Shown piece after piece: positions 43,283 to 52,583 of a stretch of DNA of 64,000 nt. Made by a program: the position numbers and the translations under genes. Below the pieces are notes generated by a model. The model worked only from the letters and a program-made list of their open reading frames with translations, had not been told where the DNA came from and did no database searches. Positions within the stretch are counted from its first letter, which is position 1, and each line of letters begins with the position of its first letter. Source of the DNA: Verrucomicrobiia bacterium (GTDB lineage Bacteria > Verrucomicrobiota > Verrucomicrobiia > Limisphaerales > JADLHS01); NCBI GenBank assembly GCA_026125285.1, contig JAHCLO010000025.1:39587-103586 (forward strand), written 5' to 3'.

Positions 43283-46200
43283 TTACTGGCGCTTGATGCG
43301 ATAGAACTGCTGGCTACCGCCCACGGCGCGCACGGCTTTGAAATTGCCGTTGCTGCCGGTGACGGTGGCGCTGACATCGCCATAGGTTCCATTGACCGTC
43401 GCCGCCTCCTGCAGAACGAACTCGGAAGCCGCGGCTGAAGCCGGCCCGGTGAAGTCAATTTCCACGTTGCCGCCCACCACCTTCACGGCGGTGATCGTCA
43501 CGGTGGGCTGGGTCAAGTCCACAACGCGAACGTTGTCGAAGATGACCGCCGCGGCGACGTCCGTGCCGATGGAGTCGTAGGCGTCCACAAAGCCCAGCAT
43601 GACGTTGCCGGAGGTGTAGGGCGTGGTGTTGGTATAACTCATAATGACGATATTGTTCATCTTCAGGGTGACCAACTGCCCCACCTGACTGACTTCCACG
43701 TCCACCCAACTGGGCTCGAGACTGAAGTTCGGATTGCTGGGGGCCCCGGCGTAGCGGAAGGGCGGGGCCTTGAATACCTGGGTCAGCGTCGAGGCATTGC
43801 GCCCGGGCGTCAGCGCCGTGGGATTGTTCCCAGCGGTAGTGGGCGAGCTGTAGAGCACATAATCGCCCAGGGCGGCGGCATCGGTTTCCACGCCGTAGAA
43901 AAGGCCGTCAAAGGTCCAACCCGCCGGGACACCGCCGGCACTATTGCGGAACCAGTTGGTCATGGTGCCGGAATGATTGATACCAAAGAGCGAATACTCC
44001 GTGGTGGCCACGGTGCCGACGATCATATACATGTCAAAGCGGAGCGCATAGTCGCCCGCGAATGACCGGTTGCGGGGATACACGTTTACCGCCGCGGCGC
44101 CCGGGATGCCATCCAGTTTGTTCACTTGGAGGAGGAGTCCGAACGTGTCACCCGCCGAACTGGGCGCGGGAGGGATGGCCAAGAAGCTGTAGTAGTCGAA
44201 GCCAAAAAGGATGTTGGCGTCGTTGGCCGGCGCGACGGTGTTGGTGTCGGCGTAATACACCGTCCAGTTGGTGATGGAATCCGTGTAAGTGAAAGTTTCC
44301 GCAAACAACACGGTTTCCGGCGCGCGGTCGTCATCGGTGATGGTGGTGGTGGCCGTGTTGGTGGCAGCGGTGAAGCCCGTGCCCGCCTGCAATCCTACAG
44401 TAACGGTGCGCGCGCCATCCACTACCGCGTTATCAATCGGGTAAATGAGGCGAATGCTGGTGTTGACCACCCCGGGATCAATGTAGGCGGGCAGGTTCGC
44501 CACAGCATAGTCGGTGTTCAACACGGCGCTTCCCGAAAGAACGAGGTTGGCTTCGTCCAACTGGAGGAACACGTTGGTGTCGCCCAAGCGGCGAAGGGCC
44601 AGGTTGGCGTAGTCGTAGGCCAACCGCTCGTAGATGTTGGTCGAAAGCGAAACCACCTGGAGTTGTGGCGTTTCATTGTCCACAATTACCAGGGTCTGGC
44701 TGGAGGGTGAGGCGGTTGTATAGGTCGTGCCACCCGCCAGGCTCACAATGACGGTTTCCGTCAATTCGGCTTCCGTGTCATTTATGGCGGCAAGCGTGAC
44801 CACGATACTCGGCTGCCCGGCGGGAATGATCACCGAATCTTCCGTAAGCACCACGGAATTGGTCCGCAGCACATAGTCTGCTCCGCGAACGGCGGTACCT
44901 TCGATCGAAAGCTCGACTGTCAAGGGTTCATCCAATTCGCCGGTTCGCGTGATGGTCAGAGCGGCGGTCGTCGCCCCCTCTTCGTAAACCGCGTTGGTGT
45001 CGGTGGTCACAGTGACCTCCGTGGTCGGCGAATAGATGGCCAGCGTGCCGTCCGACCCGGTCGTCACAATGCTGAACCCACCCGGCGAATAGATGCGCAA
45101 CAATCCCTGGCCGGAACTGACGGTGTAGAGGTTGCCCACAGCATCGAAGGTCACTTCACGGCCGATGCTGACCGTGCCAGGGGTGGGCATGGTGACGATA
45201 TTGGCGAGGTCCGGAATCCCGTCAATCATGGGTGCGAGGATGACAGTGTTGGCAGGAAGCCCCAAGGGGTTGGCGCCGCCGGTAGCGGCGGCTTTGAGGC
45301 CGGCGAGGTATTTGCCGTCCGGCGAAACGTCAAAGCCGCGCATCTCTGAGAAATATATGTCAAACGCGCCGGGATCGCCCGAGACGGTCCGCCAGCCGGT
45401 CAACGAATCCCAGAGCGGCGTGCCAAACTCGTCCATGACCATGATGCCAGGGGCAGTTGCATTGTCGGCGCGACGGTTGGAGCCATACCATTTGCCATCC
45501 GGCCCGCGTACGATCTTGGTCAGGATTCCGTTGAAGGCGATGCCGAAATTGAACGCCAGAACTTCCGGCCCGGTGTAGGGTAACGGCCCGGCGCCGATGT
45601 CGTAACGGTAAACGCCGTTGAAGCTGCCGAGGTCTTCATCCTGGCTGTAAACCACCAAGTCCCCTCCGGCCAGCGAGCCTTCCACCCAGACACTGGAAAT
45701 GCTGCCGTGGTTGTTCGTCCCGCCCACCGGGCCGCCGTAATCTGGGAGCACCCTTCCCGCGATGGCGTTGGTGGCCACATCCGCGTCGGTCATGGTCAAT
45801 CCGCCGTTGGCGTCCGACCAGTCGGCGATGTAGAGGTTGTCATCCGGGCCCAAGGCGAGACGGCCCGGGCTTTCGGCGCTGGCTGCGGCGATGTCAAAAA
45901 CCAATCCGCCGGTGCGCGGTGTGTCACCCTGACCGACCGCGTCCGTCTGGTCGGCATTGAGAAGGTAGATACCGTCGCTCACGCTGCGTCCACCGGCCGT
46001 GCCGGCGGCAGCCACGGACACGTAGATCCGGCCGAAGTAGGGGCTGCTGGGACGCTTGTTGACCACCAATCCTCGTTGGTTGGCAAATTTGACTAAGTTG
46101 TTCGCGTCGTCACTGATTTGATTCACGACTCCCTGCGGATAGCCGGGGCCGGACGCCTTGCTCACCTGAATCAGGTAATCCCCGCTGACGTCCAGGGGCA

Positions 46201-46426
46201 CGCTATTCAAACCTTTCGGCAACGGCCCCAAATCGTTGGTGGCCGCTCCGCCGTTGTGGATGATTTTGACATTGTCGGCGTCCGCGTTCAGACGGAACGA
46301 AATGATGCCGCCACTGTTGGTCAAACTGGTGGCGTAGGGCCGGGCCAGCGCGATGGAAGCGCTCACGCCAAAGGCCAGCGCGATGACCAGGGGCTTGAAG
46401 GAACGGGGTTGAAGGATGGTTTTCAT
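43283..46426 (-). CDS. Large exported Calx-beta protein, paralogue 1
   Basis: The product is 1047 residues from ATG 46426 (MKTILQPRSFKPLVIALAFG, a signal peptide); an upstream in-frame ATG at 46450 is less likely because the paralogue starts at the equivalent MKT. Residues ~30-470 form a propeller-like region with GRIYVSVAAAGTAGG, GPDDNLYIADWSDANGG and YLAGLKAAATGG. Two Calx-beta domains follow (~480-600 and ~600-715; motifs TNAVYEEGATTAALTITRTG and NTDYAVANLP). Then comes a LamG-like domain (FDMYMIVGTVATTEYSLFGI, WVDVEVSQVGQLVTLKMNN) and a conserved C-terminal module ending in QQFYRIKRQ. Calx-beta domains bind calcium. Presumed cell-surface or secreted. Confidence 0.88.
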   Translation of the reverse strand: MKTILQPRSFKPLVIALAFGVSASIALARPYATSLTNSGGIISFRLNADADNVKIIHNGGAATNDLGPLPKGLNSVPLDVSGDYLIQVSKASGPGYPQGVVNQISDDANNLVKFANQRGLVVNKRPSSPYFGRIYVSVAAAGTAGGRSVSDGIYLLNADQTDAVGQGDTPRTGGLVFDIAAASAESPGRLALGPDDNLYIADWSDANGGLTMTDADVATNAIAGRVLPDYGGPVGGTNNHGSISSVWVEGSLAGGDLVVYSQDEDLGSFNGVYRYDIGAGPLPYTGPEVLAFNFGIAFNGILTKIVRGPDGKWYGSNRRADNATAPGIMVMDEFGTPLWDSLTGWRTVSGDPGAFDIYFSEMRGFDVSPDGKYLAGLKAAATGGANPLGLPANTVILAPMIDGIPDLANIVTMPTPGTVSIGREVTFDAVGNLYTVSSGQGLLRIYSPGGFSIVTTGSDGTLAIYSPTTEVTVTTDTNAVYEEGATTAALTITRTGELDEPLTVELSIEGTAVRGADYVLRTNSVVLTEDSVIIPAGQPSIVVTLAAINDTEAELTETVIVSLAGGTTYTTASPSSQTLVIVDNETPQLQVVSLSTNIYERLAYDYANLALRRLGDTNVFLQLDEANLVLSGSAVLNTDYAVANLPAYIDPGVVNTSIRLIYPIDNAVVDGARTVTVGLQAGTGFTAATNTATTTITDDDRAPETVLFAETFTYTDSITNWTVYYADTNTVAPANDANILFGFDYYSFLAIPPAPSSAGDTFGLLLQVNKLDGIPGAAAVNVYPRNRSFAGDYALRFDMYMIVGTVATTEYSLFGINHSGTMTNWFRNSAGGVPAGWTFDGLFYGVETDAAALGDYVLYSSPTTAGNNPTALTPGRNASTLTQVFKAPPFRYAGAPSNPNFSLEPSWVDVEVSQVGQLVTLKMNNIVIMSYTNTTPYTSGNVMLGFVDAYDSIGTDVAAAVIFDNVRVVDLTQPTVTITAVKVVGGNVEIDFTGPASAAASEFVLQEAATVNGTYGDVSATVTGSNGNFKAVRAVGGSQQFYRIKRQ

Positions 46427-46675
46427 AGATTGAACTGCTTGAATGAACATTGCCGATCTGGTTGTGACGTTGCCGTGACCCTGCGGTCCGCTGCGAGGCT
46501 AACGTCTCTCTGCCGTGTTATCAGGGCAAGGCCATCCTAAACCTCATCACCGGAGTTTCAAACAGAAAATCCACGAAGAGAAAATCCATCAACCATACGG
46601 ATGCAACGCCTTATGGCTGGGCGGCGCGGTTGAAAATAAACCGTACCACACCGTCGGTCTGGTGGTGTTCCTGCG

Positions 46676-47536
46676 TCATTGACGGCAGGCCGCACGCTGG
46701 GAAAACCACAGCCAATCCTGATTGCTGGCAAAGGTGCTGATGCTGGCCGCGGTGTAGTTGTAACGGACGGGGATTTTCAGCACCGGGGTCTGCCATTGGC
46801 GAAGTTCCGCGTGACCGTCCGCGAACGAGAATCCGCAACCCCATTTGTGATACGACCCGGGCACGTCCGGGAACACCGCCATGTTGTTATTCACCTGCAA
46901 GTACCCGTCGTTCATGCTGCTCATGTTTTCTTCGCAGAAGACAAAGGTTTTGCTGGGACCGGGGCAGTTGAGGATTTCGTTGATTTTGATGTACGCGCCA
47001 TAGCTGGGATTGTAACTCCGGGTGGTGTAGAAGGAGTACACATTCCCCACCTGACTGTTCATGGAATAAGTCCGCAACCGCTGCCCATTGGACGAGGGAA
47101 TGTTGTCGGCCGGACATTTGTACACGGCAATCTGCCCGCTCATGTAGGGCCCCAGGATGGACGTGGTGTAATAGAAGGTGTTGGTGTTGGCGTCGTAATT
47201 GCCCCAGCCCTGGCTGGCGCCGCTGCACCAGGAGCGGGCATTGAGTGTCGGGTCGGTGGGTGAATTCCCCGCGCCCAACGGAGCATTGGGCAGCATCACA
47301 TCATTGAAGTCCCCGGCATACGTCTGCCACCCGAATTGCAGTTGGCGCAAGTTGCTCAGGCATTGGACGGCGTGGGCCTTGCTCTTCGCCCGGGCCAGGG
47401 CGGGCAGGAGCATGGCCGCGAGGATGGCAATGATGGCGATGACCACAAGCAACTCAATCAGGGTGAAACCGCGGGACCGTGGCAACGCGGAACCGACCCG
47501 TGCAGGCGAACTGGAGGCAATTAAAGACTCATTCAT
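46676..47536 (-). CDS. Prepilin-type protein with FTLIE leader, copy 1
   Basis: The 286-residue protein has leader MNESLIASSSPARVGSALPR then SRGFTLIELLVVIAIIAILA, a perfect G|FTLIE site. The helix continues AAMLLPALARAKSKAHAVQC. The C-terminal domain contains CPGPSKTFVFCEENMSS and GFSFADGHAELRQW, the (F/V)xDGHAE element of the verrucomicrobial/planctomycete H-X9-DG pseudopilin group. These proteins occur in very many copies per genome in that lineage; the function is not settled. It is 12 bp downstream of a second copy. Confidence 0.93.
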   Translation of the reverse strand: MNESLIASSSPARVGSALPRSRGFTLIELLVVIAIIAILAAMLLPALARAKSKAHAVQCLSNLRQLQFGWQTYAGDFNDVMLPNAPLGAGNSPTDPTLNARSWCSGASQGWGNYDANTNTFYYTTSILGPYMSGQIAVYKCPADNIPSSNGQRLRTYSMNSQVGNVYSFYTTRSYNPSYGAYIKINEILNCPGPSKTFVFCEENMSSMNDGYLQVNNNMAVFPDVPGSYHKWGCGFSFADGHAELRQWQTPVLKIPVRYNYTAASISTFASNQDWLWFSQRAACRQ

Positions 47537-47548
47537 AGGTTTCTGCCG

Positions 47549-48430
47549 TTATTGAGTGGTGGCCAAGGCATGCACTTCATCCGTGCCCCGGATGAAACTG
47601 CCCACGTACCGCTTGCGGGGTACCCATTCCGCGTGGCCGTCGCCAAAGACCACGTTGCCACCATCGGCCCCATGGTTGTCGCCGGGATCGGGAAAATCTT
47701 CGTTAGCCCGGTCGCCCGGACCAGCGTCATCCGCGTCGTAGATGATCCAGACATCCGAAGGGCTGGCTTTTTGGCCGAGGAAATTGTAGCGCGTACCGCC
47801 TTGGGGCGTCAGATAGATGCGGGCCGCCGCCGTGCGCTGGGTCTTGCGCTCGTTGACGTTGCGCGGGCCGCCGATGGTGTTGCCGTTTTGTCCAGCAAAG
47901 AATCCCGCCACCTCGTAACTATGGCCATTGGTGCCGTTCCGGCCCGGCGCATTATTGAGCAGATCGCGCAGATAACGGGAGTTGCCGTGCATCCGTTCCG
48001 CGTACAGCATCACCCCGGAATTGTTCAGCGCCGAGCCAAACGGCCCGGGATCATTGGGCAGCAGGTTGACGGTGGCGTTGGCGTCAACGGAGTTTCTGGT
48101 GGAGGGACACACAAATCCCCTGGCGTTGGCGAAGTACTGCGGATACAACCAGTTCAAGTCGTCATCGGCGTAATTGATGACTCCGCTCAAGGCACCTCGG
48201 GGATCGTCATCCCCATACATCTGACTGCCCAACCCCATCTGCTTTTCGTTGTTGAGACATCCGATCCGGTGCGCCCGCATTTTGGCCTTGCTCAACGCCG
48301 GCAGGAGCATCGCCGCCAGAATGGCAATGATCGCGATTACGACGAGCAATTCAATCAGGGTGAAGGCCCGCGCCCGTTGCGCAGCGAAGCGTGTTTCTTC
48401 AATGAGGATGGGGAGGCATCTTCTCATCAT
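47549..48430 (-). CDS. Prepilin-type protein with FTLIE leader, copy 2
   Basis: The 293-residue protein has MMRRCLPILIEETRFAAQRA before RAFTLIELLVVIAIIAILAA. The cleavage would be after Ala instead of Gly (A|FTLIE). The C-terminal region has GNVVFGDGHAEWVPRKRYVG, the same DGHAEW element as the neighbour. The two prepilin genes are separated by 12 bp and are probably co-transcribed; both lie between two paralogous Calx-beta genes, making a repeated cassette. Confidence 0.93.
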   Translation of the reverse strand: MMRRCLPILIEETRFAAQRARAFTLIELLVVIAIIAILAAMLLPALSKAKMRAHRIGCLNNEKQMGLGSQMYGDDDPRGALSGVINYADDDLNWLYPQYFANARGFVCPSTRNSVDANATVNLLPNDPGPFGSALNNSGVMLYAERMHGNSRYLRDLLNNAPGRNGTNGHSYEVAGFFAGQNGNTIGGPRNVNERKTQRTAAARIYLTPQGGTRYNFLGQKASPSDVWIIYDADDAGPGDRANEDFPDPGDNHGADGGNVVFGDGHAEWVPRKRYVGSFIRGTDEVHALATTQ

Positions 48431-48507
48431 GCTGCTTGGCCTCGATTACCTGCCGACCTGAATGGGGACAAATCGGACGAGTTCGGATAGGGAAATGCTC
48501 GAATCCG

Positions 48508-48536
48508 GGAGGCATCCGCTGTGGGCGGATGCCTCC
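48508..48536 (-). terminator. Stem-loop after the second Calx-beta gene
   Basis: A 12-bp stem (GGAGGCATCCGC with GCGGATGCCTCC, 5-nt loop) lies 22 bp past the stop of the 48558-51182 gene. The downstream T-run is weak (GGATTCGAGCATTT). Its sequence is shared with the terminator at 43232, indicating that the duplication included the 3' end. Confidence 0.6.
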
Positions 48537-48557
48537 GCAAAACTCCGAGCCGGTAGG

Positions 48558-51182
48558 TTACTGGCGTTTGATGCGGTAGAACTGCTGGCTGCCACCCACG
48601 GCCCGCACGGCTTTGAAACTGCCGTTGCTGCCGGTGACCGTAGCGCTGACATCGCCATAAGTTCCGTTGACCGCCGACGCCTCTTGCAGAACAAACGCGG
48701 AGGCCGAAGCCGAAGCCGGCCCGGTGAAATCAATCTCCACGTTGCCACCCACCACCTTCACGGCGGTGATCGTCACGGTGGGCTGGGTCAGGTCCACGAC
48801 GCGAACGTTGTCAATGACGACGTAGGACGAAGGGAGGCCGATGGAATCATAAGCGTCCGTGTAGCCGATCATGATGTTGCCACTCTGGTACGGGGTGGTG
48901 TTCTCATAACTGAAGATGACGGAGTTGTTGATCCTCAGGGTGATGATGTTGCCGATCTGGCTGACTTCCACGTCCGCCCAGATTGGGGTGGCGGGAAAGC
49001 GCGAGAGATTGTTGGCCGGCGTGCCGGAAATCGCCCAAGGCGGCGCTTTGAACACGTCGGTGAGCGTGGTGGCCACCCGGCCCGCGCTCAATGCCGTTGG
49101 GTTATTGGCGGCGGTGGTGGGCGAACTGTAGTTCATGTAATCGCCCAGTCCGGCGCCGTCGGCTTCCACGCCGTAAAACACGCCGTCGAAGGTCCAGCCC
49201 GCCGGGACGCCGCCGGGACTGTTGCGGAACCAGTTGGTCTTCGTGCCCGAATGATTGACGCCGAAGAGCGCGTATTCCGTGGACACCGCATTGGGCAACA
49301 CCACGCTGAGGAACATGTCAAAGCGCAACGCGTAGTCGCCACTGAAACTTCGACCGATAGGATAGAGATTGATGGCTGCGGCCGAACCGGTGCCGTCTTT
49401 GTTCACCGTCAGGAACAGTCCCGAGGTGTCGCCGCCGCCGTTCGGTGCGGGTGGAATTCCCTGCGAACTGTAATCGAACGCAAACGCCGCGGTGTAATCC
49501 GGCACACCGTCGTTGGCGGCGAAGAACAAGTTCCAGTTGGCCGAGCTGTCCGTATTGAAATTATCCGCGAAGAGCACGGTTTCCGGTGGATACGTGGCAT
49601 CAACCAACGTGATGGAAGCGGAGGACGGCGAGCCAATGGTGTATTCCCCCGCGCCCGCCGCGACCAGACTCACGGTGATCGTCTCATTACCCTCGTAGAG
49701 GTTATCCTCCAAGGGATAAACCTTGATCTCCTGCGTTTGCTCGCCGGGATTCAAGGGCAGCAGGCCATCCGCGTAATAATCCACGCCGTTCTCCGCGGTG
49801 CCGGTGAAGGCGAGGTTGAAGTCGAAGGGTTGGGCATTGAGGTCGCCCAGGCGGGTGATCCGGAAGGTGCCATAGTCATTCGCGCGCTCATACATCTGGG
49901 GAGTCACACTGGTAATCGTAAGTTGGGGTGCTTCGTTGTCCGCAATAAAAACGGTGGCGGTACCGCTATGCTGATAATCAGGACTGTCGGCCAGCGTCAG
50001 AATTACGGTTTCGGTTGCTTCCGCCACCGCGTCGTCTATGGGGGTGATGGTGATGTAGGCTTCCGTGGCGTTCGCGTCAAAAGTGATCGAGCCGGGCAGT
50101 GCCTCATAATCTTCGCCGGGCGTGGCGGTGCCACCGACCGTGTAATTCACGGTGAGGGGGGTGCCGAGGGAGGTGCGCGTCAGGGTGAAGACGCCGGGGG
50201 TCGGGCCGGTTTCGGAGGCGTCTGGCACCGTGGCGGTCATACTGACAACCGTGGCGAAGTTGGTGATGCGAATGTTGTCCACCAGGCTGAACGCCAGATT
50301 GGTGGCATTGATGTCGGTGGAAGCACTGGCATTGATGTCGAATTGTCCGAACACGATGTTGGCGCCCCCAAGAAACCCATTGGTACTAACGTCAATGGTC
50401 GCGATGAGCAGGCCGTTGATCGTGTAAGTTATGATGTTGCCGACCTTCCGTAGCGAAATGTCGTTCCATCGCATCCCGGCCGAACCGCCCTGTGTCTCCC
50501 CGGTTTGCTGGGGATAGAGCGCCAGTTGTTCCGGTGGCGCAGCGACCGGCGGAAAGGTGGATTGATAATACTCGTGCGTGTTGTTCCGCGAACCCACGGT
50601 GCCCGCCGCATACACCCCGCTGGCATCTTGCAGGCTGGCCGAAAACGCCGGGGTGTAAACCCGATAGTCGGCCGTCGTGCCGGTGCCGTCGCCGCTGGCG
50701 CCGATGAACACCGAATCAATCTGCGTGGGCACTTGCGCCGAGACGGCGGCGGTGCCGAAGCCCGCCCCACCAATCTGCGTCGAACCTGCCCCGCCGCCGT
50801 TCAGCGGACCGTTGAAATTCAGCCACCAATCCCAGCGCATTTCGAAGTTTTCAGTGATGCTGAACCCCGCCGGCGAAGCACTGGAGCCGGAAGGGAAGAA
50901 CTGCTCGAGGGGATCGAGATTGGCTTGCAGTTTCAGCCCGCGGGTGGTCCCGGCCGAGTTGGGGGCCGGCGGGATTCCCACCGAACTGTAATCAAAAAAG
51001 AGGTCCACGGGACTGTAACCTTGGGGAGTGACGTTAATGAGCCACGTCCCGTCGGCCGAGCGGTCGGTGTCAAAGTCCTCCGAGAAGACCTGCAATTGAG
51101 CTGAGGCCGTGCAGGCGCACGCGGCAACGACGAGCGTTGCCGCCAACTGCCAGTGGGTTCGGTTCTTTAGCGTTGTTTTCAT
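48558..51182 (-). CDS. Large exported Calx-beta protein, paralogue 2
   Basis: The 874-residue protein has signal MKTTLKNRTHWQLAATLVVA, then ACACTASAQ. A LamG-like domain (~30-290) is followed by Calx-beta domains (~300-420 and ~420-530; SLGTPLTVNYTVGGTATPGE, EDYEALPGSITFDANATEAY), a second LamG-like domain and the same C-terminal module as paralogue 1. The last ~130 residues are nearly identical in the two proteins (FDVRVVDLTQPTVTITAVKV-type run, ending QQFYRIKRQ). The start is 254 bp before prfB, divergent. Confidence 0.88.
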   Translation of the reverse strand: MKTTLKNRTHWQLAATLVVAACACTASAQLQVFSEDFDTDRSADGTWLINVTPQGYSPVDLFFDYSSVGIPPAPNSAGTTRGLKLQANLDPLEQFFPSGSSASPAGFSITENFEMRWDWWLNFNGPLNGGGAGSTQIGGAGFGTAAVSAQVPTQIDSVFIGASGDGTGTTADYRVYTPAFSASLQDASGVYAAGTVGSRNNTHEYYQSTFPPVAAPPEQLALYPQQTGETQGGSAGMRWNDISLRKVGNIITYTINGLLIATIDVSTNGFLGGANIVFGQFDINASASTDINATNLAFSLVDNIRITNFATVVSMTATVPDASETGPTPGVFTLTRTSLGTPLTVNYTVGGTATPGEDYEALPGSITFDANATEAYITITPIDDAVAEATETVILTLADSPDYQHSGTATVFIADNEAPQLTITSVTPQMYERANDYGTFRITRLGDLNAQPFDFNLAFTGTAENGVDYYADGLLPLNPGEQTQEIKVYPLEDNLYEGNETITVSLVAAGAGEYTIGSPSSASITLVDATYPPETVLFADNFNTDSSANWNLFFAANDGVPDYTAAFAFDYSSQGIPPAPNGGGDTSGLFLTVNKDGTGSAAAINLYPIGRSFSGDYALRFDMFLSVVLPNAVSTEYALFGVNHSGTKTNWFRNSPGGVPAGWTFDGVFYGVEADGAGLGDYMNYSSPTTAANNPTALSAGRVATTLTDVFKAPPWAISGTPANNLSRFPATPIWADVEVSQIGNIITLRINNSVIFSYENTTPYQSGNIMIGYTDAYDSIGLPSSYVVIDNVRVVDLTQPTVTITAVKVVGGNVEIDFTGPASASASAFVLQEASAVNGTYGDVSATVTGSNGSFKAVRAVGGSQQFYRIKRQ

Positions 51183-51435
51183 AGACTGCTGACTACTGGT
51201 GCCGGCTCATTCGTTGCGTCGCGCTGACCGTTCGCCGGTGGGGCGGTCAGCGCAGTTATGGTTTATGCACCGGTTGCTGGATGGCGGCATCGTACCCTCG
51301 CCGTGCCGGGATTCAACCAGAATTTTGGCCGAAGTTTTTCAGCAGCCGGGTCCATTGAAGGCGCGAAGCGTTTCTTTCTCGCCGTGGTGTTTTCTACCTT
51401 TCATTCGACGACCTCATTCCGCTATCTTCCCGCCC

Positions 51436-52582
51436 ATGTTTGAAACGATTGCCACCGAAATCTCGACCGCTGCGGACAAGCTCATCCACCTGCGGAGGTT
51501 TCTTTGACGTGCCGCGCGCACAAAAACGCCTGGGCGAACTCGACGCCCTGATGGCGGCGGACAATTTCTGGAACAATCGCGAACAGGCACAGAAGCTGAT
51601 TGATGAAGGCAATTCGCTTCGTGGTCGAATCGAACCCCTGATGCAGGCCGAGAAGCATCTCGAAGATTTTCGCGTGATGGTGGAACTGGGCCAGGCCGAG
51701 CCACCCGAAGCCCAGCCCAAGGTGCTGCGAGAACTCGAACGCGACGTGGCGAAATACCTCAAGGACCTCGACGCACTCGAACTCAAGGTCTTCCTCAACG
51801 GCCCCCACGACCGCAGCAACTGCATCCTGAGCATCAACGCCGGGGCCGGCGGCACGGAAGCCTGCGATTGGGCCGGCATGCTGTTGCGCATGTATCAACG
51901 TTGGGCGGAAGCGCGCGGCTGGGAGGTGGAAGTGGAAGACGCGCTGCCCGGCGAAGGCGCGGGCATCAAAAGTGTCACCCTGCTGATCCAGGGCGAAAAC
52001 GCCTACGGCTTCTGCAAGGCCGAACGCGGCGTGCATCGGCTCGTGCGGATTTCGCCCTTCGATTCCAACAAACGTCGGCACACCAGTTTTGCCAGCGTGG
52101 ACGCCATCGCGGAAATCGAGGAAACCTCCTCCGACATTGTGATCCCGCCCAATGAGTTTCATGTGGACACGTTTCGTTCCGGCGGCAAGGGCGGGCAAAA
52201 CGTTAACAAGGTCGAAACCGCCGTTCGCATCACGCACATTCCCACGGGTCTGGTGGTCGCCTCGCAAAGCCAGCGCTCCCAGCATCAGAATCGCGCCACG
52301 GCCATGAAGCTGTTGCTCTCCCGCATCTATGCCCAGCGGGTGGATGCCCAGAAGGCCGAGATGGAACGCTTCTACGGCGAGAAAGGCAGCGTCTCGTGGG
52401 GCAACCAGATTCGCAGCTACATCTTCCAGCCCTATCGCCTCGTCAAAGACCTGCGCACCGGCGTCGAAACCAGCAACGTGCAGGCCGTGATGGATGGTGA
52501 CCTCGATGCGTTCGTGAATGGCTGGCTGCGCGCGGGCTGCCCGACCAAGCGGATGCAGGGGGTGAAGGATGAGGAAGAATGA
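51436..52582 (+). CDS. prfB: Peptide chain release factor 2 with programmed +1 frameshift
   Basis: RF2 is made by joining 51436-51504 and 51506-52582 (381 residues). The short first frame (MFETIATEISTAADKLIHLR) ends in CTT TGA; shifting +1 at CUU reads GAC and enters the main frame (DVPRAQKRLGELD). RF2 recognises UGA and UAA. Functional motifs are present: SPF (LVRISPFDSNKRRHTSF) for stop-codon reading and GGQ (RSGGKGGQNVNKVE) for peptidyl-tRNA hydrolysis. The arrangement allows RF2 to control its own synthesis: when RF2 is scarce the in-frame UGA is read slowly and the shift occurs. Confidence 0.96.
51494..51508 (+). promoter_or_regulatory. RF2 programmed frameshift signal
   Basis: GGAGG (51494-51498), a 3-nt spacer TTT, then CTT TGA C (51502-51508). 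This is the classical autoregulatory signal: Shine-Dalgarno-like element 3 nt before CUU-UGA-C. Confidence 0.95.
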
Positions 52583-52583
52583 T

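Noticed and set aside
48462..50453. Plus-strand open frame of about 663 codons
   Set aside because: Antisense to the Calx-beta gene at 48558-51182; the product is Val/Gly/Arg-rich with no motif or signal. A shadow.
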